In this document: positions 16,172 to 24,296 of the stretch, piece after piece
How positions within the stretch are numbered: position 1 is the first letter of the stretch
How the letters are laid out: every line of letters begins with the position of its first letter
IMG/VR virus record: IMGVR_UViG_3300042451_002160
Span: 1 to 26,354 of that record
From: a virus
Reading direction: 5' to 3' (one strand)
Length of the DNA: 26,354 nucleotides
Notes under the pieces: generated by a model
Seen by the model: only the letters and a program-made list of their open reading frames with translations
What the model was told of the DNA's origin: nothing
The model's database searches: none
Program-made: the position numbers and the translations under genes

Positions 16172-18652
16172 ATGAATGATTTGCCCCGCAATCGACCGCA
16201 TCTATTCATAGATGGTGGCGGTCAAACCGAACAATACCGACGCCCCGCGCAAGCTATCCGCAGGCCACCGCTGCCGGGCAGAGATCGTGCGGCCCACGCG
16301 GACGCGTTATCTGCTTCAATTGGTGTCGCGCTCGAAGCAGCCCGCGCCCAACTCGCAGCAAGGGCGACCGCCGTGGCGGAGGGTGTACCGGGTTTCTATT
16401 TGCAAATAGAATTTCCTGCTGCAGAGAAAGCGGTAATCGATCAACTCGGTAACAGACAAAAGCAGATTGAGGTAGTGGCCGTTCGCGAGCCGACCGCGGA
16501 AAGCCCCTCAGTAACCGCCGCTGTTTTCGTGCCGGCCTCGGCCGAGACGTACTACCAAGAAAAGGTAGAAGCCTATCGGACGCAGGAAACGCGAACGGGC
16601 CACCCAAAAAATGAACTTCTCATTGCGCGGATGGAGGTTGTTCGTTTGGCGACGGCAAGATCGCTGTTCACGGACGACGACGCACTCTTTCCTATCGACG
16701 ATGGTGCTGTATGGTGGGAAATCTGGCTTCGAGGCGGACATCGGGATGTCTTTTCGCGAATGGCCACGCGATTGAACCTCCAAGTGAAGGACCACGCCGT
16801 TCGCTTTCCTGAGCGCGAGGTTGTTCTCGCCCTCGCAAATACCGAATCCATCAATCGTTTGGTAGCATACAGCGACGTGGTGGCAGAGCTTCGGCGTGCG
16901 AAGGATACTCCCGCCTTCTTTATGGGGCTTGGCGGCGGCGAACAGCGTGAATGGAGCGCGGAGGCTCTCGCCCGCGTTACGCCGCCTGCGGATGCAAATG
17001 TCGCTGTCTGCATTCTTGATAGCGGTGTCACGCATGTTCACCCTCTTCTGTCACCTGCACTCGACGTTGCAGATCTCCATACGATCAATCCTGCCTGGGG
17101 AACCGCAGACTCGGCCGAGCAATGGCGGGGCCACGGGACGGCCATGGCCGGGACCGTGCTTTACGGAGATTTGGTTCCGGCTCTAACCGGCAGCGGCCCC
17201 ATTGTTCTCACGCACCGGCTGGAAAGCGTGAAAATCTTGCCGCCGAATGGCGTGGCCGACAATGAGCCGGACCTCTACGGCGCGATCACCGCTGAAGCGA
17301 TTGCACGCGCCGAAATCAAGGCACCGCACCGCAGAAGGGCAATTGCGCTTGCGGTGACGAGCGAAAACGCGATGCGCGGGAAGCCGTCCTCGTGGTCGGC
17401 TGCCATCGATCAGCTTTGCTTTGATCCCGACAATCCTCGGTTGCTCATCGTTTCGACAGGCAACATCCGTGTTGACTTAATGCCAGCCGATCATTTAGCT
17501 CGGAACGATTTGGAATCTATCGAGGACCCTGCACATGCCTGGAATGTCCTCACCGTGGGAGCGTTCACGGAAAAAACCGATGTCATCGATCCGGCTTTGG
17601 CGGGATGGTCCGCGATAGCACCGGCAGGGGAGTTATCGCCTCGCAGTCGAACATCGGTGACGTGGGAGCGCCAGTGGCCTATCAAGCCTGATGTGGTCAT
17701 CGAGGGCGGGAACCTTGCGTCAAACGGAGTGCTTCCAGGCGAGCCGGTTGACGAGTTGCAATTGTTGACTACGCACAATAGACTTACATATCGCGTTTTC
17801 AACACCATCGGGGACTCCAGCGCAGCAACCGCCCTTGTGGCAAGGCTTGCCGGTGCGATCTTGGCGACACGACCAAGGCTTTGGCCTGAAACGGTTAGAG
17901 GCCTGATCGTTCATTCCGCCGAATGGACTCCAGCGATGCGTGCTCGCGTCGATGCATGCAACGGGAGGAAAGGTCAGATTCACGCCCTTGTACGACGTTA
18001 TGGATTCGGCGTTCCCGACTTGGGCCGGGCACTTTTTTCCGCGCAGAACGATTTGACTTTGATGGTGGAAGACTCTCTCACGCCATTCAGCAAGGTGGGC
18101 AGCGCTTCCGTAAAGACACGAGATATGAAGGTGCATCAGTTGCCCTGGCCGAATGATGTTCTCGCTCAGCTCGGAGAAGCCCACGTCGAACTTCGCGTCA
18201 CGCTATCGTATTTCATCGAGCCGAATCCAGGCGAGCGCGGCTGGACCCGCCGCCACCGTTATGCGTCACATGGTCTTCGGTTCGCTGTGAAAAAAGCAAC
18301 CGAGTCGCTCGACGATTTTCGGGCTCGCGTCAATGACGCCGCGAGAGACGAGGAAGAGGGCGAGACTATGGGAGGCGGCGCTGGAGGTGATGAGTGGCTT
18401 CTTGGTCCGAAGTACCGCAATCAAGGTTCGCTTCATTCGGACTTCTGGTCCGGTACGGCGTCCGATCTTGCCCAACGCGACGCGATAGGCGTTTTCCCCG
18501 TTGGCGGCTGGTGGAAAGAGAAATCTTACCTCGAGAAATGGGATACCGAAGCCCGATATGCCTTGATCGTCACGATCAAAGCTCCTGGCGTTGAAGTTGA
18601 TATCTACACGCCAGTGGAAGCTAAGGTCGCGATTGCTGCGGAGATCGTGTGA
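16172..18652 (+). CDS. ietS: Subtilisin-like S8 protease of an ietAS-type defence pair
   Basis: An 826-residue protein without a signal peptide, so probably cytoplasmic. The catalytic triad of family S8 is complete: Asp283 in CILDSGVTHVHPLL, His321 in WRGHGTAMAG and Ser549 in GDSSAATALVARLAG; STGN supplies the oxyanion Asn. About 270 residues precede the protease domain and may be an inhibitory or sensing region; about 230 residues follow it and are unassigned. The gene is the second of a two-gene operon with the AAA ATPase. In the known ietAS systems the protease is the toxic component and the ATPase the antitoxin-like partner; its substrates are not known. The start ATG 16172 has no strong ribosome binding site, consistent with coupling to the upstream gene. 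It is the last + strand gene before the prophage block. Confidence 0.87.
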   Translation: MNDLPRNRPHLFIDGGGQTEQYRRPAQAIRRPPLPGRDRAAHADALSASIGVALEAARAQLAARATAVAEGVPGFYLQIEFPAAEKAVIDQLGNRQKQIEVVAVREPTAESPSVTAAVFVPASAETYYQEKVEAYRTQETRTGHPKNELLIARMEVVRLATARSLFTDDDALFPIDDGAVWWEIWLRGGHRDVFSRMATRLNLQVKDHAVRFPEREVVLALANTESINRLVAYSDVVAELRRAKDTPAFFMGLGGGEQREWSAEALARVTPPADANVAVCILDSGVTHVHPLLSPALDVADLHTINPAWGTADSAEQWRGHGTAMAGTVLYGDLVPALTGSGPIVLTHRLESVKILPPNGVADNEPDLYGAITAEAIARAEIKAPHRRRAIALAVTSENAMRGKPSSWSAAIDQLCFDPDNPRLLIVSTGNIRVDLMPADHLARNDLESIEDPAHAWNVLTVGAFTEKTDVIDPALAGWSAIAPAGELSPRSRTSVTWERQWPIKPDVVIEGGNLASNGVLPGEPVDELQLLTTHNRLTYRVFNTIGDSSAATALVARLAGAILATRPRLWPETVRGLIVHSAEWTPAMRARVDACNGRKGQIHALVRRYGFGVPDLGRALFSAQNDLTLMVEDSLTPFSKVGSASVKTRDMKVHQLPWPNDVLAQLGEAHVELRVTLSYFIEPNPGERGWTRRHRYASHGLRFAVKKATESLDDFRARVNDAARDEEEGETMGGGAGGDEWLLGPKYRNQGSLHSDFWSGTASDLAQRDAIGVFPVGGWWKEKSYLEKWDTEARYALIVTIKAPGVEVDIYTPVEAKVAIAAEIV

Positions 18653-18838
18653 CGCCAGAAAAAGCGTGAATCTTGTGGTTGCTTCGCCCTGTCCGGCGTC
18701 AGCGCCTATGGACCAAATTGGCGAATTGAGTAACGGAGGAATCCTGGATCATCGTAGCCCTAAAGTCAGCGAGGATAAGCCAGCCTACTCAATTGAAGTA
18801 TCATGGCGCGACCGGCTGTCCCGGCTGATGGCGGTATC
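18653..18838. other. Convergent junction between defence island and phage tail module
   Basis: A gap of 186 bp between the protease gene on + and the tailspike gene on -. It holds a 9-bp perfect inverted repeat (AATTGAGTA at 18724-18732, TACTCAATT at 18786-18794) and a CCGGCTG direct repeat near 18817-18832. No T-rich intrinsic terminator, att core or tRNA is visible, although transcription must end here from both sides. Confidence 0.5.
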
Positions 18839-20674
18839 TCACCCCACCCTTCGCTTCACCACCTGCACATGCAGCGCCGCCGCGGGCAAATCCACCGTGG
18901 AAAGGCTGACATTCCGCGCTGTCACGCGCACCTTGTCATTCGACCAGACATGGCAATCCAGCACAAACGCAATGCTGCTGGTATCGAGCGATGCATCCGC
19001 GAAATCCCCCCGACGCGCCCCGGGCACGGTCACGTCTGCATTGCTCGTCGCCCCTGGCGGCATGCTTGGCAGATCCCAACTGGCGGAGACCATCAGCGTT
19101 CTGCTGCCAGCAGGCAGTGCGGGGCAGCCGGACAGGATTGCCGGCGCGTCCTCCGGCAGGCCGTAAAGGCGCAGCGCCTCCAACTCAATCTGCCCGTCAA
19201 AGCCAATGATCCCGATTTGCGCAAAGGCGACCTCCGGCCCAAATCGCACGGTCTGGCGGCGATTGAGGTCACTTTCCTGCATCACTGCGCCCGCCTGCCA
19301 GGATTTGGAGGTCGGCGCCCATTGTAGCGTGGTGCCGGATGCCAGCGCATCGCCAGCGATATTCTCCCGCACAATGCCGGCACCATCAAAGCAGCGCAGA
19401 CAAAGCCGCCCACCATCCGCACCGCCCACCAACCAATGCGCCAATGCGAACTCCTTGGCGTGCGTCGTCTGCACGACAAAACCGATGCCGCGATTGGGAT
19501 TCAGCAGCAGGCCCCGCGCGGTGGCGGTGATGCCATTCAGCCCATTCCAGGAAAGCGCTGCCATGGTGGTCTCGGCCGTGGTCGAAGTGGCGATGATGCA
19601 GGCGCCCTCCACACCAATCTCGGTGCTGCTCTGCCAAAACGCGGCAGCGCGGATATTCGGGATATGCGCCAGCAGCCGTGTCAGCCGCGATGTCGGCGCG
19701 CGGTGACGGTTGAATACGGCATTGCCGGCGCGGGTCGCGCTTGGCGTGTAGTCCACGCCAATCGCATAGCTCTGCGCCCAGGCCACATCATATTCGCAAT
19801 CGGTCGCGGCCGCCGTGTGGCGCGCGGCAAAGGGCGAACACCCCTCCATCCGCATGTTCCGCGCGATGATGGCAGTGCCGTTTGTCTCATTCAAAAAGGG
19901 AATGGCGATATTGGGGTCAAGCTGGCGCAGCTCGAAATTCGGTGCGTCAAAGACATGGCGATTGTGGTTGTTATAGGCATCGGCGGCGCCGCGCGAAAAC
20001 CGCACGCCAAAGCGGTCCAGCGCCGGGTTGATGCCCGTGCCACAGGCAAAATGCCCGCCATAGTATCGGATGGAAGTATTCCAGGCCGTCGCCGTCGCGG
20101 CATGCGCATCAATGCCGTAGCGGTTGTTGAGGATGCGCCCCAGGTTCAGCGTGCTATCCTCAAACCCGCGCCCATCGCCAAGCGTGCGCAGCCCAATGGT
20201 GAACCCGGACACCAGGCGGAGATCAAGCAGCGAGGAATCCAGGTTGCGCGCCAGGATGCCGATATCATTCTCATTGACCCAATCGGATTGGAACTGCCGC
20301 GTCACTTGCAGGCCGAGGTAGAGCTTTTCGCCATTGCGCGTGGTGCCACCATCGCCCAGCGTCAGCACGGTGGCGGGTATATTGGTAGCGCCGGTATACT
20401 GGATCATCCCCTGCATGATCAGCCCGCGCGCGCCGCCACCAAGCGTGACACCAGCATCCACGCGCCAGGTGCCGGGAGGGATGACGGCGAATTTGCGATC
20501 CGCCGCCGCGCGATCAAAACACGCCTGGATGGCCGCGCGATCATTCGCCGCGCCATCGCCAAGTCCGCCGAAATCAAAGGGCAGCACGGCCTCGCGGTCG
20601 CGCAGATATTTTGCGAGATCGGTCTTCGAGATATTCTGACCCAGCACCAGCAGATCATCGATGCGTGCGGCCAT
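18839..20674 (-). CDS. Phage tailspike, pectate-lyase-like beta-helix protein
   Basis: A 611-residue protein, ATG at 20674. LPFDFGGLGDGAANDRAAIQ near residue 31 is the head of glycosyl-hydrolase-28-related/pectate-lyase-3 domains found in tailspikes, followed by FAVIPPGTWRVDAGV, the usual next strand. The Gly/Asn/Ile-rich middle (about 100-390) suits a right-handed beta-helix that binds or cleaves host surface polysaccharide. The last 200 or so residues are a beta-rich C-terminal region. It is the last gene of the tail operon, 10 nt after the tail-tip gene, where receptor-binding proteins usually lie. The catalytic residues cannot be assigned by eye. It ends against the defence island. Confidence 0.75.
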   Translation of the reverse strand: MAARIDDLLVLGQNISKTDLAKYLRDREAVLPFDFGGLGDGAANDRAAIQACFDRAAADRKFAVIPPGTWRVDAGVTLGGGARGLIMQGMIQYTGATNIPATVLTLGDGGTTRNGEKLYLGLQVTRQFQSDWVNENDIGILARNLDSSLLDLRLVSGFTIGLRTLGDGRGFEDSTLNLGRILNNRYGIDAHAATATAWNTSIRYYGGHFACGTGINPALDRFGVRFSRGAADAYNNHNRHVFDAPNFELRQLDPNIAIPFLNETNGTAIIARNMRMEGCSPFAARHTAAATDCEYDVAWAQSYAIGVDYTPSATRAGNAVFNRHRAPTSRLTRLLAHIPNIRAAAFWQSSTEIGVEGACIIATSTTAETTMAALSWNGLNGITATARGLLLNPNRGIGFVVQTTHAKEFALAHWLVGGADGGRLCLRCFDGAGIVRENIAGDALASGTTLQWAPTSKSWQAGAVMQESDLNRRQTVRFGPEVAFAQIGIIGFDGQIELEALRLYGLPEDAPAILSGCPALPAGSRTLMVSASWDLPSMPPGATSNADVTVPGARRGDFADASLDTSSIAFVLDCHVWSNDKVRVTARNVSLSTVDLPAAALHVQVVKRRVG

Positions 20675-20684
20675 GGCTACGACC

Positions 20685-22679
20685 CTAGATTGCGGTAGCG
20701 GTGACCGGCCCGATCAACGCGGAGACATTGCCCTCGGCCGAGACAGAGCGCAGCCAATACCAACGGGCTTGCCCCGCGCTGAGCCCAGTGCGGTTCCAGG
20801 GCAGCGCTGTCGGTTCTGTGGCCAGCTTCACCGCTTGGGAAAGATTGGCGCTGCTCGCCTCAAACACCTGCAACCGGGTGACCTCGGGCGGCAGGTTCCC
20901 CGAAAGCCGGACACCACCCGCAATGCCAAGCGCTACTGGCGCGGTGACGCCGCCTGGAATGGCGGCCTCCTGCCAGCCGGACACCGCGCCACTGCGGGCC
21001 ACGGCGCGGAGCCTGAACGCCGTCGACTCGCTGGTGGCAATGGAGGCCGCAATGGCACTCAACGCCCCGCCATAGCCCTGCCAGGCCGCCACAGAGGCCG
21101 GGCGGAATTCCAATTCATAGCCGGAGAGATACGCACTGCCGACCGCCGCCCAGGAAAGGCTGAGTGCGGTGAACGCACTGCCCGTTGGTGTTTCCACGTT
21201 GATCGTCGCCGGTGCGGCAATCACGCCCGGGTTGGGCAGCACCACCGATGGGCTATCGCCGGTCGCGCGTTCATCCACCGCCGGGTCCCAATCCCAAATC
21301 GCGGGATCTTCCTCGGCCAACGTCAAATCCACGCCACCATCGGGCGCCAGCCGCCAGCCCGTCACCCGCGCCGGAAATGGCCCCAGCCGATCCAGCGCCA
21401 GCGTCACGCTATCCCAGGGCCGCAGTCGCAGCGCGGAGAGATTAGCCGGGAAGGCCACTTCTCGCTGGCGACGATTGCGTTCCAATTCAGCCTTCATGAT
21501 GCGCTGCACTGTCGCGACCGAAGTCGTCAGTGGAAATTCCATGCTGCGATAAATCGCCTCGCCTCCGTCCTCGGCGACATAATTCGCGGCCAACAAGGGC
21601 GGCGCATCGGTTGGCTGCCAGTTTTTCGCAGGGTCCACATAGACCGCGCGCACACCGTTAAAGAGGTCCCGGCGCGGGCGACTGCCCTGGATGGTGACAT
21701 CGCCTCGCAGCGCATTGGCATTGAGCGTGGTGACAGGCAGCGCGGGTCCACCGGCATGAACAAAGAACCGCCCGCCCGAGACCACCAGCGCGCCAGCCAT
21801 GGCGGCAACGAGCTTGCGGGTGATGGCGATCTTTCCCTCGCCGAGTGAGACCCGGCCATTGACCGTGTAGCGCTTTTCATAAACGCCGGCGCGCGTGCCG
21901 ATCAGCTCGTCACAGATATTGGCGGCGGCGATCAAGGCGGGGATGTCGATATCATCCCAGGATGCCTTCCAGCCAAAGGGCGCCGTGAGATACCAGGCAA
22001 GGCAGAGCGCAGGATTATCGGACCATCCCGTTGTATTGCTGCGCGGGTCCAGAATGGTGTTCGCGCCGTGCACAAGTGCTGCGATATTCGGCGGGCCTGA
22101 GGGAAAGGCCTGGGCGGTGATTTTGAGTCGCACCGCGACATAGGCTCGCCCGCGGCCGCGATGATTGGCGGTCCATTTGCCGGCTGTCTCGGCAATCAGA
22201 TTTGCGTTGGCGGCCTGGTCCGCCGCGCCAAGATGGCGATCAATCCGGACAAGGCCAGAGAACTTTGCGTCGGTCGCCAGCGTATCGCCCAGCCAGACAT
22301 CACCAATGGATTGCACGCGATGCCCGGCCAGCACGATGACGGTGTAGAAATACCCATCGGCGCGGCCCTGATCATCGGTCGCGGAATGGATGAACACCAT
22401 GGGCCCGCCGACCTTGATGCGGCCAAAGACGATCTGATGTTCCGTCAGTGGCTGGCGAAAGGATTGCGTGCGCCCTGCGCCGGGGGCGGTCGCGTTATCT
22501 CCAGCGCGCGCTGGGCTGACGGGGGATGAGGGCGGGCGTGAGGGAAAGACAGAACCGCCGACGCTGGTAATGGCGAAGGCAGTGCCGGCGCCAACCAAGG
22601 CACCGATGATGCCACCACCGACAGCGGCTGAGGCGACGGCACCGACGGCGACGGCGATGATCGGGATGGCGACGGGCAT
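20685..22679 (-). CDS. Phage tail-tip protein (gpJ/host-specificity-like)
   Basis: A 664-residue protein, ATG at 22679. The first 45 residues are hydrophobic and Gly/Ala-rich (AVGAVASAAVGGGIIGALVG), typical of tail-tip proteins that interact with or insert into membranes. A block around residues 75-130 (QIVFGRIKVGGPMVFIHSA, DGYFYTVIVLAGHRV) and NPALCLAWYLTAPFG near 225 are the pattern I associate with gpJ-like central tail-fibre proteins. Residues from about 470 look like fibronectin-type III repeats (LSLSWAAVGSAYLSGYELEF). It is shorter than lambda gpJ or GTA orfg15. It abuts the DUF6950 gene without any gap. Likely role: the adsorption hub carrying the tailspike encoded next. Confidence 0.8.
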   Translation of the reverse strand: MPVAIPIIAVAVGAVASAAVGGGIIGALVGAGTAFAITSVGGSVFPSRPPSSPVSPARAGDNATAPGAGRTQSFRQPLTEHQIVFGRIKVGGPMVFIHSATDDQGRADGYFYTVIVLAGHRVQSIGDVWLGDTLATDAKFSGLVRIDRHLGAADQAANANLIAETAGKWTANHRGRGRAYVAVRLKITAQAFPSGPPNIAALVHGANTILDPRSNTTGWSDNPALCLAWYLTAPFGWKASWDDIDIPALIAAANICDELIGTRAGVYEKRYTVNGRVSLGEGKIAITRKLVAAMAGALVVSGGRFFVHAGGPALPVTTLNANALRGDVTIQGSRPRRDLFNGVRAVYVDPAKNWQPTDAPPLLAANYVAEDGGEAIYRSMEFPLTTSVATVQRIMKAELERNRRQREVAFPANLSALRLRPWDSVTLALDRLGPFPARVTGWRLAPDGGVDLTLAEEDPAIWDWDPAVDERATGDSPSVVLPNPGVIAAPATINVETPTGSAFTALSLSWAAVGSAYLSGYELEFRPASVAAWQGYGGALSAIAASIATSESTAFRLRAVARSGAVSGWQEAAIPGGVTAPVALGIAGGVRLSGNLPPEVTRLQVFEASSANLSQAVKLATEPTALPWNRTGLSAGQARWYWLRSVSAEGNVSALIGPVTATAI

Positions 22680-23030
22680 TCAGCCGATCCTCCAAGCTAT
22701 GCTGCATTCGGTAATCGGCGCGTGGGTCAGGCCGCGTGGCCCAACAAAAGCCGCGCGGCCTGCATCCACCACCACGCCAAGGCGCGGCGGATCGCCAGCC
22801 AGGACGATATCGCCGGGCCGCGCATAGGCGGGCGCGATACGTGGAAAGCCAGCGCTATCGGCTGATTCAGCAAGCGATGGATAGATCTGCACCTGCGGTC
22901 GTGCGCCGGTTGTGGCTTCAACGGCCGCGAGCGCGAAGCTGGCGCAATTCCACTGCCGCGCATCGAATGGACGCGTTTCCGCCGCCGACAGCAGCGCCGC
23001 CAGCCGCAACGCCCAATCTTTTCGCCGCAT
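22680..23030 (-). CDS. DUF6950-like small tail protein (NlpC/P60-like)
   Basis: About 116 residues. The start could be ATG 23030 (TGATG overlap of 1 nt with the upstream stop) or the adjacent GTG 23033 (4-nt overlap); I prefer the ATG. DARQWNCASFALAAVEATTG has the Cys of NlpC/P60-like phage tail hydrolases, and ARPGDIVLAGD followed by GVVVDAGRAAFV is the downstream region that usually carries the His, although no clear catalytic His stands out. The gene sits exactly where lambda gpK or GTA orfg14 (cell-wall peptidase) lies, between a distal-tail protein and the tail tip. It may cleave peptidoglycan during DNA entry or be a structural relative without activity. Confidence 0.72.
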   Translation of the reverse strand: MRRKDWALRLAALLSAAETRPFDARQWNCASFALAAVEATTGARPQVQIYPSLAESADSAGFPRIAPAYARPGDIVLAGDPPRLGVVVDAGRAAFVGPRGLTHAPITECSIAWRIG

Positions 23031-23605
23031 CACTGCGCCGGCAGGCGTATCTCCGCCTCCTGCAAGGCGGGCACATATTCGAAAAACCGGTCGCCCTGAT
23101 ATTCCGCCTGCTGATCGGCATCGGTGTAGCGCCGTACCTCAGCGCGTTCGAGATCCACAAGGCGGCTTTCGCAGGTCAGTGAAATCCGGGCCTCTGTCCC
23201 GTCCGTCACTTCCATGACATCCATGAGCCCCGCCCAAAGCGGGAATGGATCGGCGACAAAAGCACCCTCAGCATCCAGAAGCACGCCCCATAGCCGCGCG
23301 GGACGCAGCCGAAAGCTGCGCTCGGCCAGCGCAATATCCACAACCTCCTGCGGCACAGGCGAAAGCGAGAGCGTCAACCGCACAGCACGCAATTCGACGG
23401 TTTCCTCAATTTCGCTGACGGCACCAATGGCGCCCAGCCCCTCGAATACCTTCCCCGCCCAATGCAGGGAACCAATCCCCGTCCATGCGCGGAAAAAGCC
23501 CGAGGCGAAATCAAGCTCCACCAGCACAACGGGTGCCGCGACCGGCGACGCCGCAGCGGCAATGGCGGCGGGCGTGAGGCGTGGCGATGGGTTGCTGCCT
23601 GACAT
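23030..23605 (-). CDS. Phage distal-tail protein (orfg13/gpL-like position)
   Basis: A 191-residue protein, ATG at 23605, which overlaps the upstream TAA by one base (TAATG). VVLVELDFASGFFRAW and WAGKVFEGLGAIGAV near residues 25-60, then ESRLVDLERAEVRRYTDADQ and GDRFFEYVP near the end, form a pattern common in phage tail proteins located between tape measure and tail tip. By position it corresponds to GTA orfg13 or lambda gpL. No enzymatic motif is seen. It is probably part of the tail hub; the exact family is uncertain. Confidence 0.7.
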   Translation of the reverse strand: MSGSNPSPRLTPAAIAAAASPVAAPVVLVELDFASGFFRAWTGIGSLHWAGKVFEGLGAIGAVSEIEETVELRAVRLTLSLSPVPQEVVDIALAERSFRLRPARLWGVLLDAEGAFVADPFPLWAGLMDVMEVTDGTEARISLTCESRLVDLERAEVRRYTDADQQAEYQGDRFFEYVPALQEAEIRLPAQ

Positions 23606-24291
23606 TACAGCGCCTCCTCAAGCCGGATGGTGATGGCGGTAAAGCCGCCCGGGCGGGTTGGGTTCGCCGCCTCATCATCCGATACCAACCGCATCGGCAC
23701 GCTGGGCTTGGTCAGCACCAGCGGCTGGTTCACCAGCAATGCCTCACGCAAGGGTGGTGCAATCGGAATGGTGGCGGTGCCAGTGCCGGATGCGGTGATG
23801 GCCTCGGTCGCGATGTAAAGCCGCCCGGCAAGGCCGATCATATCCCCTGCACCAATCGCCAGCGCATTCGGATACCAACCCTGCGTCTGGATCGAAAGCG
23901 CGCCGCGCGGCGCACCCGCCGCCAGCGCTGGATTACCCGAGCCCACCACAAAGCCGGTACCATCGGTAAAGATCGTCGCATCATCAAAGGAGAATGGACC
24001 GCTTGGCACTTGGCCCTGGCTGCGCGGATCGCCACTGCGGAATTCTCTGCGCCAGTCATAGATCCTGACCGTATTGAGCGATCCCGCCAGTGCGGCCAGC
24101 AACCCCTCCAGAATGCCACCCCGCCTGCGATCCAGCGGTTCAAAACTCGCCTGCGCCACCCAGCGCGCGCCTTCGCGTCGCAGCACCTGCGCCTGGCGCG
24201 TGATGGGCGAGACAAAGCGCGTGGTATTGTGTTGCAGATAGAATGTCAGCCGCGTCGGGCGCAGCGCCTCCGGCCAGACATATTCAACCAT
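23605..24291 (-). CDS. Phage distal-tail protein (orfg12/gpM-like position)
   Basis: A 228-residue protein, ATG at 24291, five bases after the tape-measure stop. The N-terminus (RPTRLTFYLQHNTTRFVSP) and GSLNTVRIYDWRREFRSGDP are familiar from tail proteins directly downstream of tape-measure genes. By position it corresponds to GTA orfg12 or lambda gpM, a distal-tail component that connects tube and tip. The C-terminal half is beta-rich with no catalytic motif. I recognise the context better than the family itself. Confidence 0.68.
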   Translation of the reverse strand: MVEYVWPEALRPTRLTFYLQHNTTRFVSPITRQAQVLRREGARWVAQASFEPLDRRRGGILEGLLAALAGSLNTVRIYDWRREFRSGDPRSQGQVPSGPFSFDDATIFTDGTGFVVGSGNPALAAGAPRGALSIQTQGWYPNALAIGAGDMIGLAGRLYIATEAITASGTGTATIPIAPPLREALLVNQPLVLTKPSVPMRLVSDDEAANPTRPGGFTAITIRLEEAL

Positions 24292-24296
24292 GGCTG

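Noticed and set aside
18653-18838. Prophage attachment site or tRNA at the island/tail junction
   Set aside because: No tRNA-like sequence and no matching direct repeat were found in the window; the 9-bp inverted repeat alone does not support an att site.
19436-20698. Long plus-strand open frame (420 codons) opposite the tailspike gene
   Set aside because: It is antisense to a gene with a recognisable domain and perfect tail-operon spacing; high-GC coding DNA commonly gives long antisense frames, and the product shows no domain.
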